From the NCBI GenBank assembly GCA_016213695.1, contig JACQZV010000003.1, positions 1 to 52,179 of the forward strand: a stretch of DNA of 52,179 nt, in the 5' to 3' direction. Below the pieces are notes generated by a model, which saw nothing but the letters and a program-made list of their open reading frames with translations, did not search any database and had not been told where the DNA came from. Of the stretch, positions 26,383 through 35,288 are shown piece after piece. Positions within the stretch are counted from its first letter, which is position 1. Each line of letters begins with the position of its first letter. The stretch is from Acidobacteriota bacterium. Its GTDB lineage: Bacteria; Acidobacteriota; Vicinamibacteria; Vicinamibacterales; UBA2999. The translations under genes and the position numbers were made by a program.

Positions 26383-27343
26383 AAATGTCCTCATCCACCC
26401 TGCCCGGATCCGGGTACGGGGCCTTCATCGCATAGTCGACCGCGGCATCCATCTCGGCGGTCAGCTCCTCCGTGATCCGGTCGAGCGCCGCCTGATCGGC
26501 GATCCCCTGCGCCAGGAGCCATGCCGCGTGGAGCGCAATCGGATCCCGATCGGCCATCCACCGCTGCTCTTCCTGCTTCGGCCGGTAGTAGTCGCGCGCG
26601 ACGTCTCCGACGTGATGCCCGCGGTACCGGTAGGTGTTGAGCAGCAGAAACCCCGGACCGTCGCCCCGCCGGGCCCGATCGATCATCGCGGAGGCGGCCG
26701 CGTGCACCGCGCGTACGTCCTGTCCGTCCACGGCCTGCGCGGCCACACCGAACGCCGCGGGCCGCGCCATGATGTCACCGGCCGTCGTTTCCGAATAGTG
26801 CGTGTACTCGTTGTACAGATTATTCTCGCAGGCGTAGATGACGGGCAGCTTCCACAACTGGGCCAGGTTCATCTCTTCGTAGAGGACGCCCTGCCCGAGC
26901 GCGCCCTCGCCGAAGAAGCAGACCGACACGCGGCCGGTTCCCTGATACTTGGAGGCGAACGCCGCGCCCGTCGCAATGCCGGCGCCGCCGCCGACGATCG
27001 CGTTGGCCCCGAGGTTGCCGGTGCCCGGGTCGGCAATATGCATCGACCCGCCCTTTCCCTTGCAGTAGCCGGCTTCCTTGCCAAGCAGCTCGGCGAACAT
27101 CAGGTGCGGCACCGCGCCCTTGGCGAGGCAGTGGCCGTGGCCCCGGTGCGTGCTCGTGATGTAGTCGTCCGGCTGCAGCGCCTCGCACACGCCGACGGCG
27201 ACGGCTTCCTCGCCGATATAGAGGTGCGCCAGGCCCGGCATCAGCGCGCGCGTGTAGAGATCGTTCACACGCTCTTCGAAAAGGCGGATCGCCATCATCT
27301 GCCGGTACATCCGGACCGCAGGAGGTCTGGTGCTTGTGGTCAT
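26375..27343 (-). CDS. 2-oxoacid dehydrogenase E1 alpha subunit
   Basis: The 322-aa thiamine-diphosphate subunit has the TPP-binding region as GEG (145-147) followed about 28 residues later by ENN (173-175), the variant of GDG...NN seen in acetoin-dehydrogenase-like E1alpha. The phosphorylation-loop-like segment RYRGHHVGD and the STHRGHGHCLAKG motif are present. The pair E1alpha/E1beta with E2 and no E3 in the block resembles AcoABC-type clusters. The substrate is undetermined. The start MTTSTRPPAV follows a 29-base gap from the upstream exported-protein gene. Confidence 0.92.
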   Translation of the reverse strand: MTTSTRPPAVRMYRQMMAIRLFEERVNDLYTRALMPGLAHLYIGEEAVAVGVCEALQPDDYITSTHRGHGHCLAKGAVPHLMFAELLGKEAGYCKGKGGSMHIADPGTGNLGANAIVGGGAGIATGAAFASKYQGTGRVSVCFFGEGALGQGVLYEEMNLAQLWKLPVIYACENNLYNEYTHYSETTAGDIMARPAAFGVAAQAVDGQDVRAVHAAASAMIDRARRGDGPGFLLLNTYRYRGHHVGDVARDYYRPKQEEQRWMADRDPIALHAAWLLAQGIADQAALDRITEELTAEMDAAVDYAMKAPYPDPGRVDEDIYA

Positions 27344-27372
27344 AGAGATACCCCTGGCATGCGGTCCGCGCC

Positions 27373-28227
27373 CTACTTGACGCCGGCGCCGGTGCCCGGC
27401 CGGAAGGCGCCCGCCGAGCCGTACTGGTTGTCCTCGTTGCAGATGAACTCGAGCAGGTCGCCCGCGCCGGTACGCGCGTCCGGGCGCAGCAGGCGCGCGG
27501 TGAACCTCAGGTTGACCGGACGGGACAGCGCGCCAGGGTCCTCGAGCGTGACCTCGTTGACGAGCGTCCCGTAATTCACCCGCGTGTACCGCTCGATGAT
27601 GTGGAGCCGTTCGGTGTGCGGCGTGCCGCGGCGGTCGAACCAGAAACTGTCGTTGAAGCCGACCGCGTCGATGACAAGCGTGTCGCCGTCCCATCGGCCG
27701 ACGGAGTGCCCCACCCATGTCGGCACCGGATCGACCGGGTGCGGGCGTCCGTCCATGTACACCACGCGATGGCCGCCGGCGTCGCCCAGCTCGTGCAGGA
27801 TATAGATGTGCGAGAGCCCCTTCGCCGTATACGACATCGACAGCTTCCAGGGATAGGGATTGGTCCGCAGCACGCTCATGGGCAGGCAGGCCGTGTACGG
27901 GTCGTCCTGCGACCGCCGCGCGTCCCTGAGCTTCCCGGCCCACGGCAGCAGCGGCAGCTCGCCGGGCTTCAGCCCGCCGTCGCGCTCGATGTCGGCGACC
28001 GTGCCGCCGCCCACCCACGGTCCCGTCAGATCGACCGTACCGTCCGGCAGACGCGGAACGGGACGGGCATTGGCCTCGCTCTCGGGGAGCGTCGGGATGC
28101 CGGGGTTGATAAAGGCCACGCCGCCGTTGACGGTCTGGCTCGTGCCGCCGCCCTGCGCGTGGAGATGTTCGATGACTGCGGCCGACAGCGTCACCACCGC
28201 GAGTGACGCAATCAGGAATGGCTTCAT
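27373..28227 (-). CDS. Exported protein of the 'PDG..DLTGxW' type, unknown function
   Basis: I do not recognise a named function. The 284-aa product has a signal peptide (1-25, MKPFLIASLAVVTLSAAVIE and HLHAQ) and a beta-rich body. The block PRLPDGTVDLTGPWVGGG is the repeated signature of a family common in Acidobacteriota exported proteins, and downstream parts such as VGRWDGDTLVIDAVGFNDSFWFD and LHIIERYTRV are also conserved in that family. The single pair of Cys (near 115 and 264) could form a disulfide. It lies between the E1alpha gene and the NHL propeller gene on the same strand. Confidence 0.7.
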   Translation of the reverse strand: MKPFLIASLAVVTLSAAVIEHLHAQGGGTSQTVNGGVAFINPGIPTLPESEANARPVPRLPDGTVDLTGPWVGGGTVADIERDGGLKPGELPLLPWAGKLRDARRSQDDPYTACLPMSVLRTNPYPWKLSMSYTAKGLSHIYILHELGDAGGHRVVYMDGRPHPVDPVPTWVGHSVGRWDGDTLVIDAVGFNDSFWFDRRGTPHTERLHIIERYTRVNYGTLVNEVTLEDPGALSRPVNLRFTARLLRPDARTGAGDLLEFICNEDNQYGSAGAFRPGTGAGVK

Positions 28228-28251
28228 GTCAACCCGGGATTATGGCATGGG

Positions 28252-29529
28252 CTACCAGGCGGCGCGCAGCGGCGTGCCGACCACGAGCGCCGGGCTCGCG
28301 CCGGGACGCGGGCGGAACTTCTGCGCGCGCCCGTTGTTGACCTCGGCGATGTACAGATTGCCGTCCGGGTCGACGCTCATGCCGTGGACGTTCCAGAACG
28401 CGCCCGGCCAGTCGCCGCGGCTGCCCCACGAGTACTGGTACCGGCCGTTCAGATCGTACTTCACGACCTTCGACGTGTCGTTGTCGACGGTCCAGAGGTG
28501 CTTGTCAGCCGACAAATACAGGACCTGCGGCGTCGACGGGAACCCGGTGGGAAATTGATCGAGGTACGTGCCGTTCTCGTCGAAGACCTGGATGCGCGCG
28601 TTCTCACGGTCGGTCACATACACGCGCCGGGTATCGGGGTCGACGACGACGCCGTGCACCGCATTGAACGTACCGGGAGTCGTATCCCGCGGCGTGACGC
28701 TCTTCTCGCCCCAGGTCAGCAGGAACTTCCCGTCCTTGTCGAACTTGACCACGCGCGTGTTGGCGTACCCGTCCGACACGTAGAGCGTGCTGTCGGGCAG
28801 CCAGGCCAGAAACGTCGGCCGGTTGAAATGCGTCGCATCGGTGCCCGGCACGCCGCGGACGCCGAGCGTCTGCACGAGCTGGCTGCCGTCGTTGGTGAAC
28901 TTGTAGACGGCATGCTGGCGGTCGTCCACCACCCACACGTGCTTCTCCGCGTCGTAGGGATTGATGAACACGGAGTGCGGGCGCCGGAAGATCTCGTCCC
29001 ATTGCGTCCACGCGTCGACGATGTTGCCGTCCGCATCGACGATGAAGAGACAGTGCTCCCAGCGGGCGTCGACGCCGAGCTTCCCTTTCCAGCCGTTCCA
29101 GCCGTCGCTGCCCGAGTTGCCCGGGCTGCTGAGCGGCCCGACCGACGCGTTGCGGAACGGGGTCTGCGACACGGGGAACGACAGGCTCGGCCCGACGGCC
29201 GGGTACGGCACTTCCGCCGGCCGCTCGAGCGCGGGCAGTTCCCCGCGCATCAGCACGTACACGCGATTGGCGCTCTCGGCGAAAATTCCCTGGACGGCGC
29301 CCCACGTCCACTTCTCGTGTCCGGGGAGCTGCGCCAGCGGCTTCGGCCAGTTCTCGACGACCGTATAGGGACCGGTCTGATCCTGGCCGCCCTTCTCGCC
29401 GGCCACCGCCGGCCCTGCGGCCGGCGCCGGCGGCGTCCCGACCGTCGCACCGGGGCGACTCAGCTGCACGCCGATCGCGACGCCAACGACGAGCGTCAGC
29501 AGCGCGACGGCGAGGCTCCGCGCGCTCAT
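28252..29529 (-). CDS. Exported NHL-repeat beta-propeller protein (PAL-like)
   Basis: The 425-aa protein has an N-terminal signal anchor (5-25) and several NHL repeats. The blades read FRRPHSVFINPYDAEKHVWVVDDR, LYVSDGYANTRVVKFDKDGKFL, VHGVVVDPDTRRVYVTDREN and VHGMSVDPDGNLYIAEVNNGRAQKF, about six in total. The spacing is that of peptidyl-alpha-hydroxyglycine amidating lyase-type propellers. Enzymatic activity cannot be inferred from repeats alone. Its ATG overlaps the rplI stop as ATGA, so it is translationally coupled to a ribosomal protein gene. Confidence 0.8.
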   Translation of the reverse strand: MSARSLAVALLTLVVGVAIGVQLSRPGATVGTPPAPAAGPAVAGEKGGQDQTGPYTVVENWPKPLAQLPGHEKWTWGAVQGIFAESANRVYVLMRGELPALERPAEVPYPAVGPSLSFPVSQTPFRNASVGPLSSPGNSGSDGWNGWKGKLGVDARWEHCLFIVDADGNIVDAWTQWDEIFRRPHSVFINPYDAEKHVWVVDDRQHAVYKFTNDGSQLVQTLGVRGVPGTDATHFNRPTFLAWLPDSTLYVSDGYANTRVVKFDKDGKFLLTWGEKSVTPRDTTPGTFNAVHGVVVDPDTRRVYVTDRENARIQVFDENGTYLDQFPTGFPSTPQVLYLSADKHLWTVDNDTSKVVKYDLNGRYQYSWGSRGDWPGAFWNVHGMSVDPDGNLYIAEVNNGRAQKFRPRPGASPALVVGTPLRAAW

Positions 29530-29987
29530 GCCGCCGGGTCGCCTTCCTTGACGACCTGCACCGTGAGCGGAACCGTCACCTCGCGATGCAGCTTGAGCGG
29601 CACGGTGTGCGGGCCGAGCGTCTTGATCGACTCGGGCAGAATCAGCTTGCGCCGATCGATGTCGAAGCCCTTGCCCTTGAGGAACTCGGCGATGTCGGCC
29701 GACGTCACCGAACCGTACAGCTGGTTGGTCTCGCCGCCGACCCGCCGGGCGATCGCGATCTCGACGGTGGCGAGCCTGGCGGCGATCGCCTCGGCCTGCC
29801 CCTTCTCCTGCGCCTCGCGCGCCTCGGCGATCCGGCGCTCGCGCTCGATGTGCGTGCGGTTCGCGTCGGTCGCCACGAGCGCCAGCTTGCGGGGCAGCAG
29901 GTAGTTGCGGGCGTAGCCGTCGGCGACCTTGACGATCTCGCCGCGCCGGCCCAGGTTGTCGACGTGCTCTCTGAGTATGACGTCCAT
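29526..29987 (-). CDS. rplI: 50S ribosomal protein L9
   Basis: The 153-aa L9 has the N-terminal domain MDVILREHVDNLGRRGEIVKVADGYARNYLLP, the long connecting helix and the C-terminal rRNA-binding domain (LYGSVTSADIAEFLKGKGFDIDRRKLILPE). It is the last gene of the rpsF-rpsR-rplI run, separated from rpsR by a 105-base spacer that holds an inverted repeat. Its stop codon overlaps the start of the downstream exported propeller gene. Confidence 0.97.
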   Translation of the reverse strand: MDVILREHVDNLGRRGEIVKVADGYARNYLLPRKLALVATDANRTHIERERRIAEAREAQEKGQAEAIAARLATVEIAIARRVGGETNQLYGSVTSADIAEFLKGKGFDIDRRKLILPESIKTLGPHTVPLKLHREVTVPLTVQVVKEGDPAA

Positions 29988-30002
29988 GGAGACCTCAATC
30001 GT

Positions 30003-30090
30003 CTCTAAAGTCTTTAGTCTTTAGTCTTTAGTCCTGGCCTTGGGTCTCCAGGCACTCCTGAAGACCAAAGACCTGAGACCAAAGACAAAC
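30003..30090. repeat. GTCTTTA tandem plus inverted repeat between rpsR and rplI
   Basis: Three GTCTTTA copies (GTCTTTAGTCTTTAGTCTTT) are followed about 20-40 bases later by GACCAAAGAC-type inverse copies. The whole stretch can fold as an imperfect hairpin. AT content exceeds the flanks. It splits the ribosomal operon and could regulate or process the rpsF-rpsR-rplI transcript. Confidence 0.6.
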
Positions 30091-30092
30091 CG

Positions 30093-30401
30093 CTACTCGC
30101 TGGTATACGGGAGCAGCGCGAGTTGCCGCGCGCGCATGAGCGCCGTGCGCAGCTTCCGCTGGTGCATCGCGCAGGTTCCCGAGATCCGGCGCGGCATGAT
30201 CTTCGCCCGCTCCGGCACGAACGACATCAGCAGCTTCGTGTCCTTGTAGTTGATGTCGTCGATCTTCTCCGCGCAGAACTTGCAGATCTTGCGGCGCCGG
30301 AACATCGGCCGCCGGGCCCCGTCCTTCCCCTGCTGCTGCCCCTGCGCGCCGCGGCCGCGGCCGCCGCCGCTCGTGCCTCCCGCATGTCGTCGCCCGTTCA
30401 T
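30093..30401 (-). CDS. rpsR: 30S ribosomal protein S18
   Basis: The 102-aa product carries the S18 core from about residue 33: MFRRRKICKFCAEKIDDINYKDTKLL with the Cys pair, then FVPERAKIMPRRISGTCAMHQRKLRTALMRARQLALLPY. The N-terminal Gly/Gln/Arg-rich extension (about 30 residues) is longer than in E. coli and is disordered. The start overlaps the rpsF stop by four bases. There is no ssb gene between rpsF and rpsR. Confidence 0.96.
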   Translation of the reverse strand: MNGRRHAGGTSGGGRGRGAQGQQQGKDGARRPMFRRRKICKFCAEKIDDINYKDTKLLMSFVPERAKIMPRRISGTCAMHQRKLRTALMRARQLALLPYTSE

Positions 30402-30856
30402 CGGATGTCCTCCGTGACTTCAAAACGGTCGTCCTCGTCCCGCTCGTCCTCGAACTCGCCGCGCTGGCCCTCGCCGGGCTGCCGGTCGGGCGCCAGGCCG
30501 CGCGCGACGCGGCGTCGACGCGACTGCTCGGTCCGCGTGGTGCGCCGGCGCTCGACCACCTGCTCGGTCTCATCGACGCGGACGACGAGATGCCGGATGA
30601 CATAGTCGATCACCTTCAGGCGGCGGTCGATTTCCTTCATGAGGTCGCCCGCCCCGTGGATGACCTCCAGCACGTAGGTGCCTTCCTTCTGGTGGGCGAT
30701 TTCGTAGGCGAGCCGGCGGCGGCCCCAGTTTTCGGTCTTTTCGATCCGGCCGCCCATGCGCTGCACGACGGCTTCAATCTGCGTGTGCAGATCCGACACC
30801 TGGTCGTCGGTTGCCACGGGTGAGACCACGTAGACGAGTTCGTACTTCCTATCCAT
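30398..30856 (-). CDS. rpsF: 30S ribosomal protein S6
   Basis: The 152-aa S6 begins MDRKYELVYVVSPVATDDQV and contains the RRLAYEIAHQKEGTYVLEV motif typical of the family. A C-terminal arginine-rich then acidic extension (about residues 100-152) is not needed for the S6 fold and is variable in bacteria. It pairs with S18 in the 30S platform, and its stop overlaps the rpsR start. Confidence 0.95.
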   Translation of the reverse strand: MDRKYELVYVVSPVATDDQVSDLHTQIEAVVQRMGGRIEKTENWGRRRLAYEIAHQKEGTYVLEVIHGAGDLMKEIDRRLKVIDYVIRHLVVRVDETEQVVERRRTTRTEQSRRRRVARGLAPDRQPGEGQRGEFEDERDEDDRFEVTEDIR

Positions 30857-30933
30857 ACGTCTCCTTCTGGACTACGGCTGCCTGCACGCCCGGTTCCCTG
30901 TCCCGGGTCCCGGATTCTTCTGGCAGCAAGGAG

Positions 30934-31512
30934 TCAGTCGACTTCCGGCCCCGCGGCGTCCGGGTTGTACTGGTTCATGACCTTCTCGATGCCCGCCGCG
31001 GCGAACATCTCAGCGGCATCGGCCGCCCGGGCAATGACCTCTTCAAGCTCGACGCGTTCGGCCGGCTCGAATCTCGCCAGCACGTAATCGGCGAGATCCC
31101 ACCTGCGGTCGCCGCGTCCGATGCCGATGCGCAGACGCGGGAAATCGGTCGTGCCCAGCTGCTGGACGATCGACTTCAGACCGTTGTGCGTGCCCGCCGA
31201 CCCACGGGCGCGCGCGCGAAGGCGTCCAAGCGGCAGATCCACATCGTCGACGACGACCAGCAGGTCGGCGGCCTCGACGCTGTAATAGCCCGCAAAGTCC
31301 GCCACGGCGACGCCGCTCAGGTTCATGAACGTCTGCGGCTTCGCCACCACGTACCCGCCGCCGCCGAACTGCTTCGCAAACGACACCTGACCCCGGGTGC
31401 GCCACCCGAGGTCGCGCCGCTTCGCGATCGTATCCGCGACCATGAAGCCGACGTTGTGCCGGGTGTCGCGATACTCGGCGCCCGGATTGCCCAATCCAAC
31501 GATTAGCTTCAC
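30934..31512 (-). CDS. pth: Peptidyl-tRNA hydrolase
   Basis: The 192-aa enzyme releases tRNA from stalled peptidyl-tRNA. Motifs: GLGNPGAEYRDTRHNVGFMV with the catalytic His, KPQTFMNLSG with the Asn, and GSAGTHNGLKSI. The length is normal. It is 30 bases downstream of rplY and lies in the same run as prs, in the order known from Pseudomonas (prs-rplY-pth). Confidence 0.97.
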   Translation of the reverse strand: MKLIVGLGNPGAEYRDTRHNVGFMVADTIAKRRDLGWRTRGQVSFAKQFGGGGYVVAKPQTFMNLSGVAVADFAGYYSVEAADLLVVVDDVDLPLGRLRARARGSAGTHNGLKSIVQQLGTTDFPRLRIGIGRGDRRWDLADYVLARFEPAERVELEEVIARAADAAEMFAAAGIEKVMNQYNPDAAGPEVD

Positions 31513-31542
31513 GTCCGGTCCGGCGCGTTCCCCGGCGCGCCG

Positions 31543-32238
<696 letters not shown>

Positions 32239-32248
32239 ATGCTGTGTC

Positions 32249-33202
32249 CTACACGAACAGCGAGGAGACCGACGTCTCCTCGTGAATGCTCCTGATCGCC
32301 TGCCCCAGCAGCCGCGCCACCGACAGCACGACGATCTTCTTCACCTGCTGCGCCTCACCGCGCAGCGGAATCGTATTGGTGACGATCAACTGATCGATCG
32401 GCGCGCTCTGGACGCGCTCGATCGCGGGGCCCGACAACACCGGGTGCACCGCGCACGCGAGCACCCTCCCCGCCCCCGCCGCCTTCAGGGCGGTGGCCGC
32501 CTTCTGGATGGTCCCGGCGGTATCGATGATGTCGTCCTGCAGAATGCAGGTGCGCCCCTCGACGTCGCCGATCACGTTCATCACCTCGGCCGTCCCATCG
32601 TCGGTGCGGCGCTTGTCGATCACGGCCAGTTCCGCATCGAGACGCTTGGCGTACGCCCGGGCCCGCTCGGCACCGCCCGCGTCGGGCGAGACGATCGTCA
32701 GCTTCGGGTTGTCGGTCCGCCCGAGATACTCGATGATGACCGGCGCCGCGAACAGATGGTCGACCGGAATGTCAAAGAACCCCTGGATCTGCGCCTTGTG
32801 CAGGTCCATCGTCAGCACGCGGTTGGTCCCCGCGGCGCTCAGCAGGTTCGCCACCAGCTTCGCCGAAATCGGGACGCGCGGCTTGTCCTTGCGGTCCTGC
32901 CGCGCGTAGCCGTAGTACGGAATCACCGCCGTGATGCGCGCCGCCGACGACCGCTTGAACGCGTCGATCATCACCAGCAGTTCCATCAGGTGCTGGTCAA
33001 CCGGCGTGCACGTCGGCTGGACGATGAAGACGTCGGCGCCCCTGATATTCTCGTCGATCTGGAACGAGACCTCGCTGTCGGGGAACCGCCGCAGCCGCGC
33101 CTGGCCGACGGGGATGCCGAGAAACTCGGCGATCTCCTTGGCCAGCGTCTGGTGCGCGCTGCCCGAGAATACTTTCAGGTCGCTGAATCCGGTTGCGGTC
33201 AC
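32249..33202 (-). CDS. prs: Ribose-phosphate pyrophosphokinase
   Basis: This 317-aa PRPP synthetase supplies 5-phosphoribosyl diphosphate for nucleotide, His and Trp synthesis. Motifs present are YYGYARQDRKDKPR, the PRPP-binding loop around DDIIDTAGT, and the metal-binding MDLHKAQIQGFF. The GTG at 33202 (VTATGFSDLKVF) fits the family N-terminus (typically 'M..LKlFsG'), and a GGGGAAGG run lies just before it. A longer ATG-started frame at 33262 is unlikely because it overlaps the tRNA-Gln spacer. Confidence 0.95.
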   Translation of the reverse strand: MTATGFSDLKVFSGSAHQTLAKEIAEFLGIPVGQARLRRFPDSEVSFQIDENIRGADVFIVQPTCTPVDQHLMELLVMIDAFKRSSAARITAVIPYYGYARQDRKDKPRVPISAKLVANLLSAAGTNRVLTMDLHKAQIQGFFDIPVDHLFAAPVIIEYLGRTDNPKLTIVSPDAGGAERARAYAKRLDAELAVIDKRRTDDGTAEVMNVIGDVEGRTCILQDDIIDTAGTIQKAATALKAAGAGRVLACAVHPVLSGPAIERVQSAPIDQLIVTNTIPLRGEAQQVKKIVVLSVARLLGQAIRSIHEETSVSSLFV

Positions 33203-33280
33203 GCCTTCCCCACTCAGAGCTCGTCGCATCGGTCGCTCATCGGCACCACGGCCCCCGGCCACCGCACGACTGTCAGGGGC

Positions 33281-33355
33281 TGGTTGGGGCGGAAGGATTC
33301 GAACCTTCGAATACGGGATCCAAAGTCCCGCGCCTTACCGCTTGGCCACGCCCCA
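33281..33355 (-). tRNA. tRNA-Gln(TTG)
   Basis: This is a minus-strand cloverleaf: acceptor TGGGGCG/CGCCCCA, D-arm TGGCCAAGCGGTAAGG, anticodon stem CGGGA/TCCCG around CTTTGGA (anticodon TTG) and T-arm GGTTCGAATCC. The 3' ACCA is encoded. It lies between ispE and prs, exactly where tRNA-Gln sits in the Pseudomonas lolB-ispE-tRNA-Gln-prs run. Confidence 0.96.
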
Positions 33356-33414
33356 CCACGGTCACAGTCATGACGGGATCCCACGGACGCCGTCGGCCAG
33401 GGTGGCGCAAACGC

Positions 33415-34362
33415 TTAGTGTAGTCGAGACAGCGGGTTGCGGGCAAGGAAACGCGGCCGACTGAGCCGTCCGTACTCGCCGCGCCCGAGCGACTCGGTGA
33501 GCAGCACCCGCCAGCCCGACCCCGACAGGCGTTCGACCGCCCCCACCGCCTCGCGCCGCTTCTGAAACAGGCCGAAGACCGCCGACCCGCTGCCTGACAT
33601 GGCGGCCGCCAGCGCCCCCGCCCGCCGGAGCGCCGCTTTCATCTGATCGATCTCGGGATGGTGCCGCGCGATCGGCGCCTCGAGATCGTTGATCATCTGC
33701 GCCGAGCGCGACGGCCAGGGGCCCGGTACGTGCTGCGGTTCTCGGACGATCGGACCGCGCGACAGCTCGCGCTCCGCGTCGTACCAGCCGTAGGCTTCCG
33801 ACGTCGAGACGCCAAAGCCGGGCACGAGCAGCACGACCCAGTGCCGCGGCAGATCGGCGAGCGGATAGATCTCGTCGCCGCGCCCGAGGCCAAGCGCGGT
33901 GCCGCCCGCGAGAAAGAACGGGACGTCGGCGCCGAGCGTGGCGCCGACGTCGGTGAGCTGCGGCGGCCGCACGGGCACGTGCCACGCGCGGGCGAGCGCC
34001 ACGAGCGCGGCCGCGGCATCGGCGCTGCCGCCGCCGAGGCCGGCCTCCAGGGGAATCCGTTTGTCGAGACGGACGACCATGTCGCGCACCGGGCCAGCGC
34101 GCCGGAGCGCGCGCCACAGCGCCTCCGCCGCGCGCCAGATCAGGTTCGTCCCGTCGAGCGGCACGCCGGCCACGTCGCACTCGATGGCAAAGGCGCCCGC
34201 GCGGGGCAGGCACGCGATCGTGTCGTGAAGGGCGATCGACTGAAACACCGTCCGCAGCTCGTGAAACCCGTCCGGACGGGTGCCAAGGACGCGCAGATCG
34301 AGATTGATCTTCGCGTGGGCGCGCACGATGACGGGTTTCGCGGGTCGGGGCGGTCTGCTCAC
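33415..34362 (-). CDS. ispE: 4-diphosphocytidyl-2-C-methyl-D-erythritol kinase
   Basis: The 315-aa GHMP kinase phosphorylates CDP-ME in the MEP isoprenoid route. Motifs are KINLDLRVLGTRPDGFHEL at the N-terminus and the ATP-binding PLEAGLGGGSADAAAA (about residues 103-118). The C-terminal GHMP motif AAMSGSGSAVFG is also present. It operates between the IspD and IspF activities of the fusion at 3.4 kb. Upstream is the PAP2 gene, downstream tRNA-Gln. Confidence 0.96.
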   Translation of the reverse strand: MSRPPRPAKPVIVRAHAKINLDLRVLGTRPDGFHELRTVFQSIALHDTIACLPRAGAFAIECDVAGVPLDGTNLIWRAAEALWRALRRAGPVRDMVVRLDKRIPLEAGLGGGSADAAAALVALARAWHVPVRPPQLTDVGATLGADVPFFLAGGTALGLGRGDEIYPLADLPRHWVVLLVPGFGVSTSEAYGWYDAERELSRGPIVREPQHVPGPWPSRSAQMINDLEAPIARHHPEIDQMKAALRRAGALAAAMSGSGSAVFGLFQKRREAVGAVERLSGSGWRVLLTESLGRGEYGRLSRPRFLARNPLSRLH

Positions 34363-34401
34363 GCGGGTCGGGGCAATTCTCTCACGCCGGCCGGTGCGAT
34401 C

Positions 34402-35271
34402 TCATTCGCGCTCGCCGGTGCGCGCCGGCTGCCGGGTAAACATCAGCGCGATGCCGCCGCGAACCGGCGCCGGCGTGACGGCGAACTCCGATCGCCCGTG
34501 CCGGCCGACCACCACCCAGCCCGTCGCGATGCCCACCGCGGAGCCGAACAGCACGTCGCTCAGAAAGTGCCGGTTGTCGTGGAGCCGCGACGTTCCCACA
34601 TACGCAGCCGCCAGCAGCGTCGGCCATGCGCGTCGATATCCGAAGTGGCGCTCGAGAACCGCCGCCGTCGCGAACGCCGTGGCCGCATGGCCTGACGGAA
34701 ACGCGCAGCATTCGCCCGTCGGGCGTTCGCGGCGAGTCACATTCTTCATTCCCAGCACGATCGCCTGCGACACGACCTGCGCGCGCACGAGATCGATGCC
34801 CAGATGCGACACCCTGCTCGTCCTGGATTCCCCGTCTGGGCGCGGCAGGACGTACCGCCCCAGCAGGTAGAGAGCCGCCCCGGTGCCCGCCTGAACATAC
34901 GGGGCCCCAATCCACTTTCCGGGCGTCCAGAAGCGCTCGAACGACGGCGAGCCCACGAGGTGCCTGTTGGTATCGTCATCGGCGGGATGCCCGAGCGCGG
35001 CGGCGCCGGCGCCGATGCCGAGAATGACCCAGGTCGATCGCCGGCGCGGAAACGCCGCGAAGTCGGCCGCCGTCGCCCGGAACAGGGCCTGCAGCCCGGC
35101 GTGGCCCCGCGCCACGACGCGATCCTGGCCTGGATTCGGCGAAGAACTGGCGGGCGCCGGCGCGACGATGACGCCTTCGGCTGACTTCGTTTGCGCGTGC
35201 AGGAGCGCCGTCGACGCAGGCAGGATGAGGACGGCTGCCAGCACCAACGCCCGATGGGGAGCGGTATGCAT
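34402..35271 (-). CDS. Membrane PAP2-family phosphatase
   Basis: The 289-aa protein has a signal peptide (1-26) and the three phosphatase motifs: KNVTRRERP (KxxxxxxRP), FPSGHAATAF (PSGH) and SRLHDNRHFLSD (SRxxxxxHxxxD). This fits acid phosphatase-like PAP2 enzymes that dephosphorylate lipid phosphates such as undecaprenyl-PP or phosphatidate. The C-terminal tail is not conserved. It stands between the LolB-like gene and ispE, an insertion compared with the Pseudomonas gene order. Confidence 0.88.
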   Translation of the reverse strand: MHTAPHRALVLAAVLILPASTALLHAQTKSAEGVIVAPAPASSSPNPGQDRVVARGHAGLQALFRATAADFAAFPRRRSTWVILGIGAGAAALGHPADDDTNRHLVGSPSFERFWTPGKWIGAPYVQAGTGAALYLLGRYVLPRPDGESRTSRVSHLGIDLVRAQVVSQAIVLGMKNVTRRERPTGECCAFPSGHAATAFATAAVLERHFGYRRAWPTLLAAAYVGTSRLHDNRHFLSDVLFGSAVGIATGWVVVGRHGRSEFAVTPAPVRGGIALMFTRQPARTGERE

Positions 35272-35288
35272 GAGTCTTCCGGCGCGCC

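Noticed and set aside
33202-33262. A 20-residue N-terminal extension of prs from an upstream ATG
   Set aside because: It runs into the spacer toward tRNA-Gln, has no family match, and a GTG start with a purine-rich site fits the family N-terminus.
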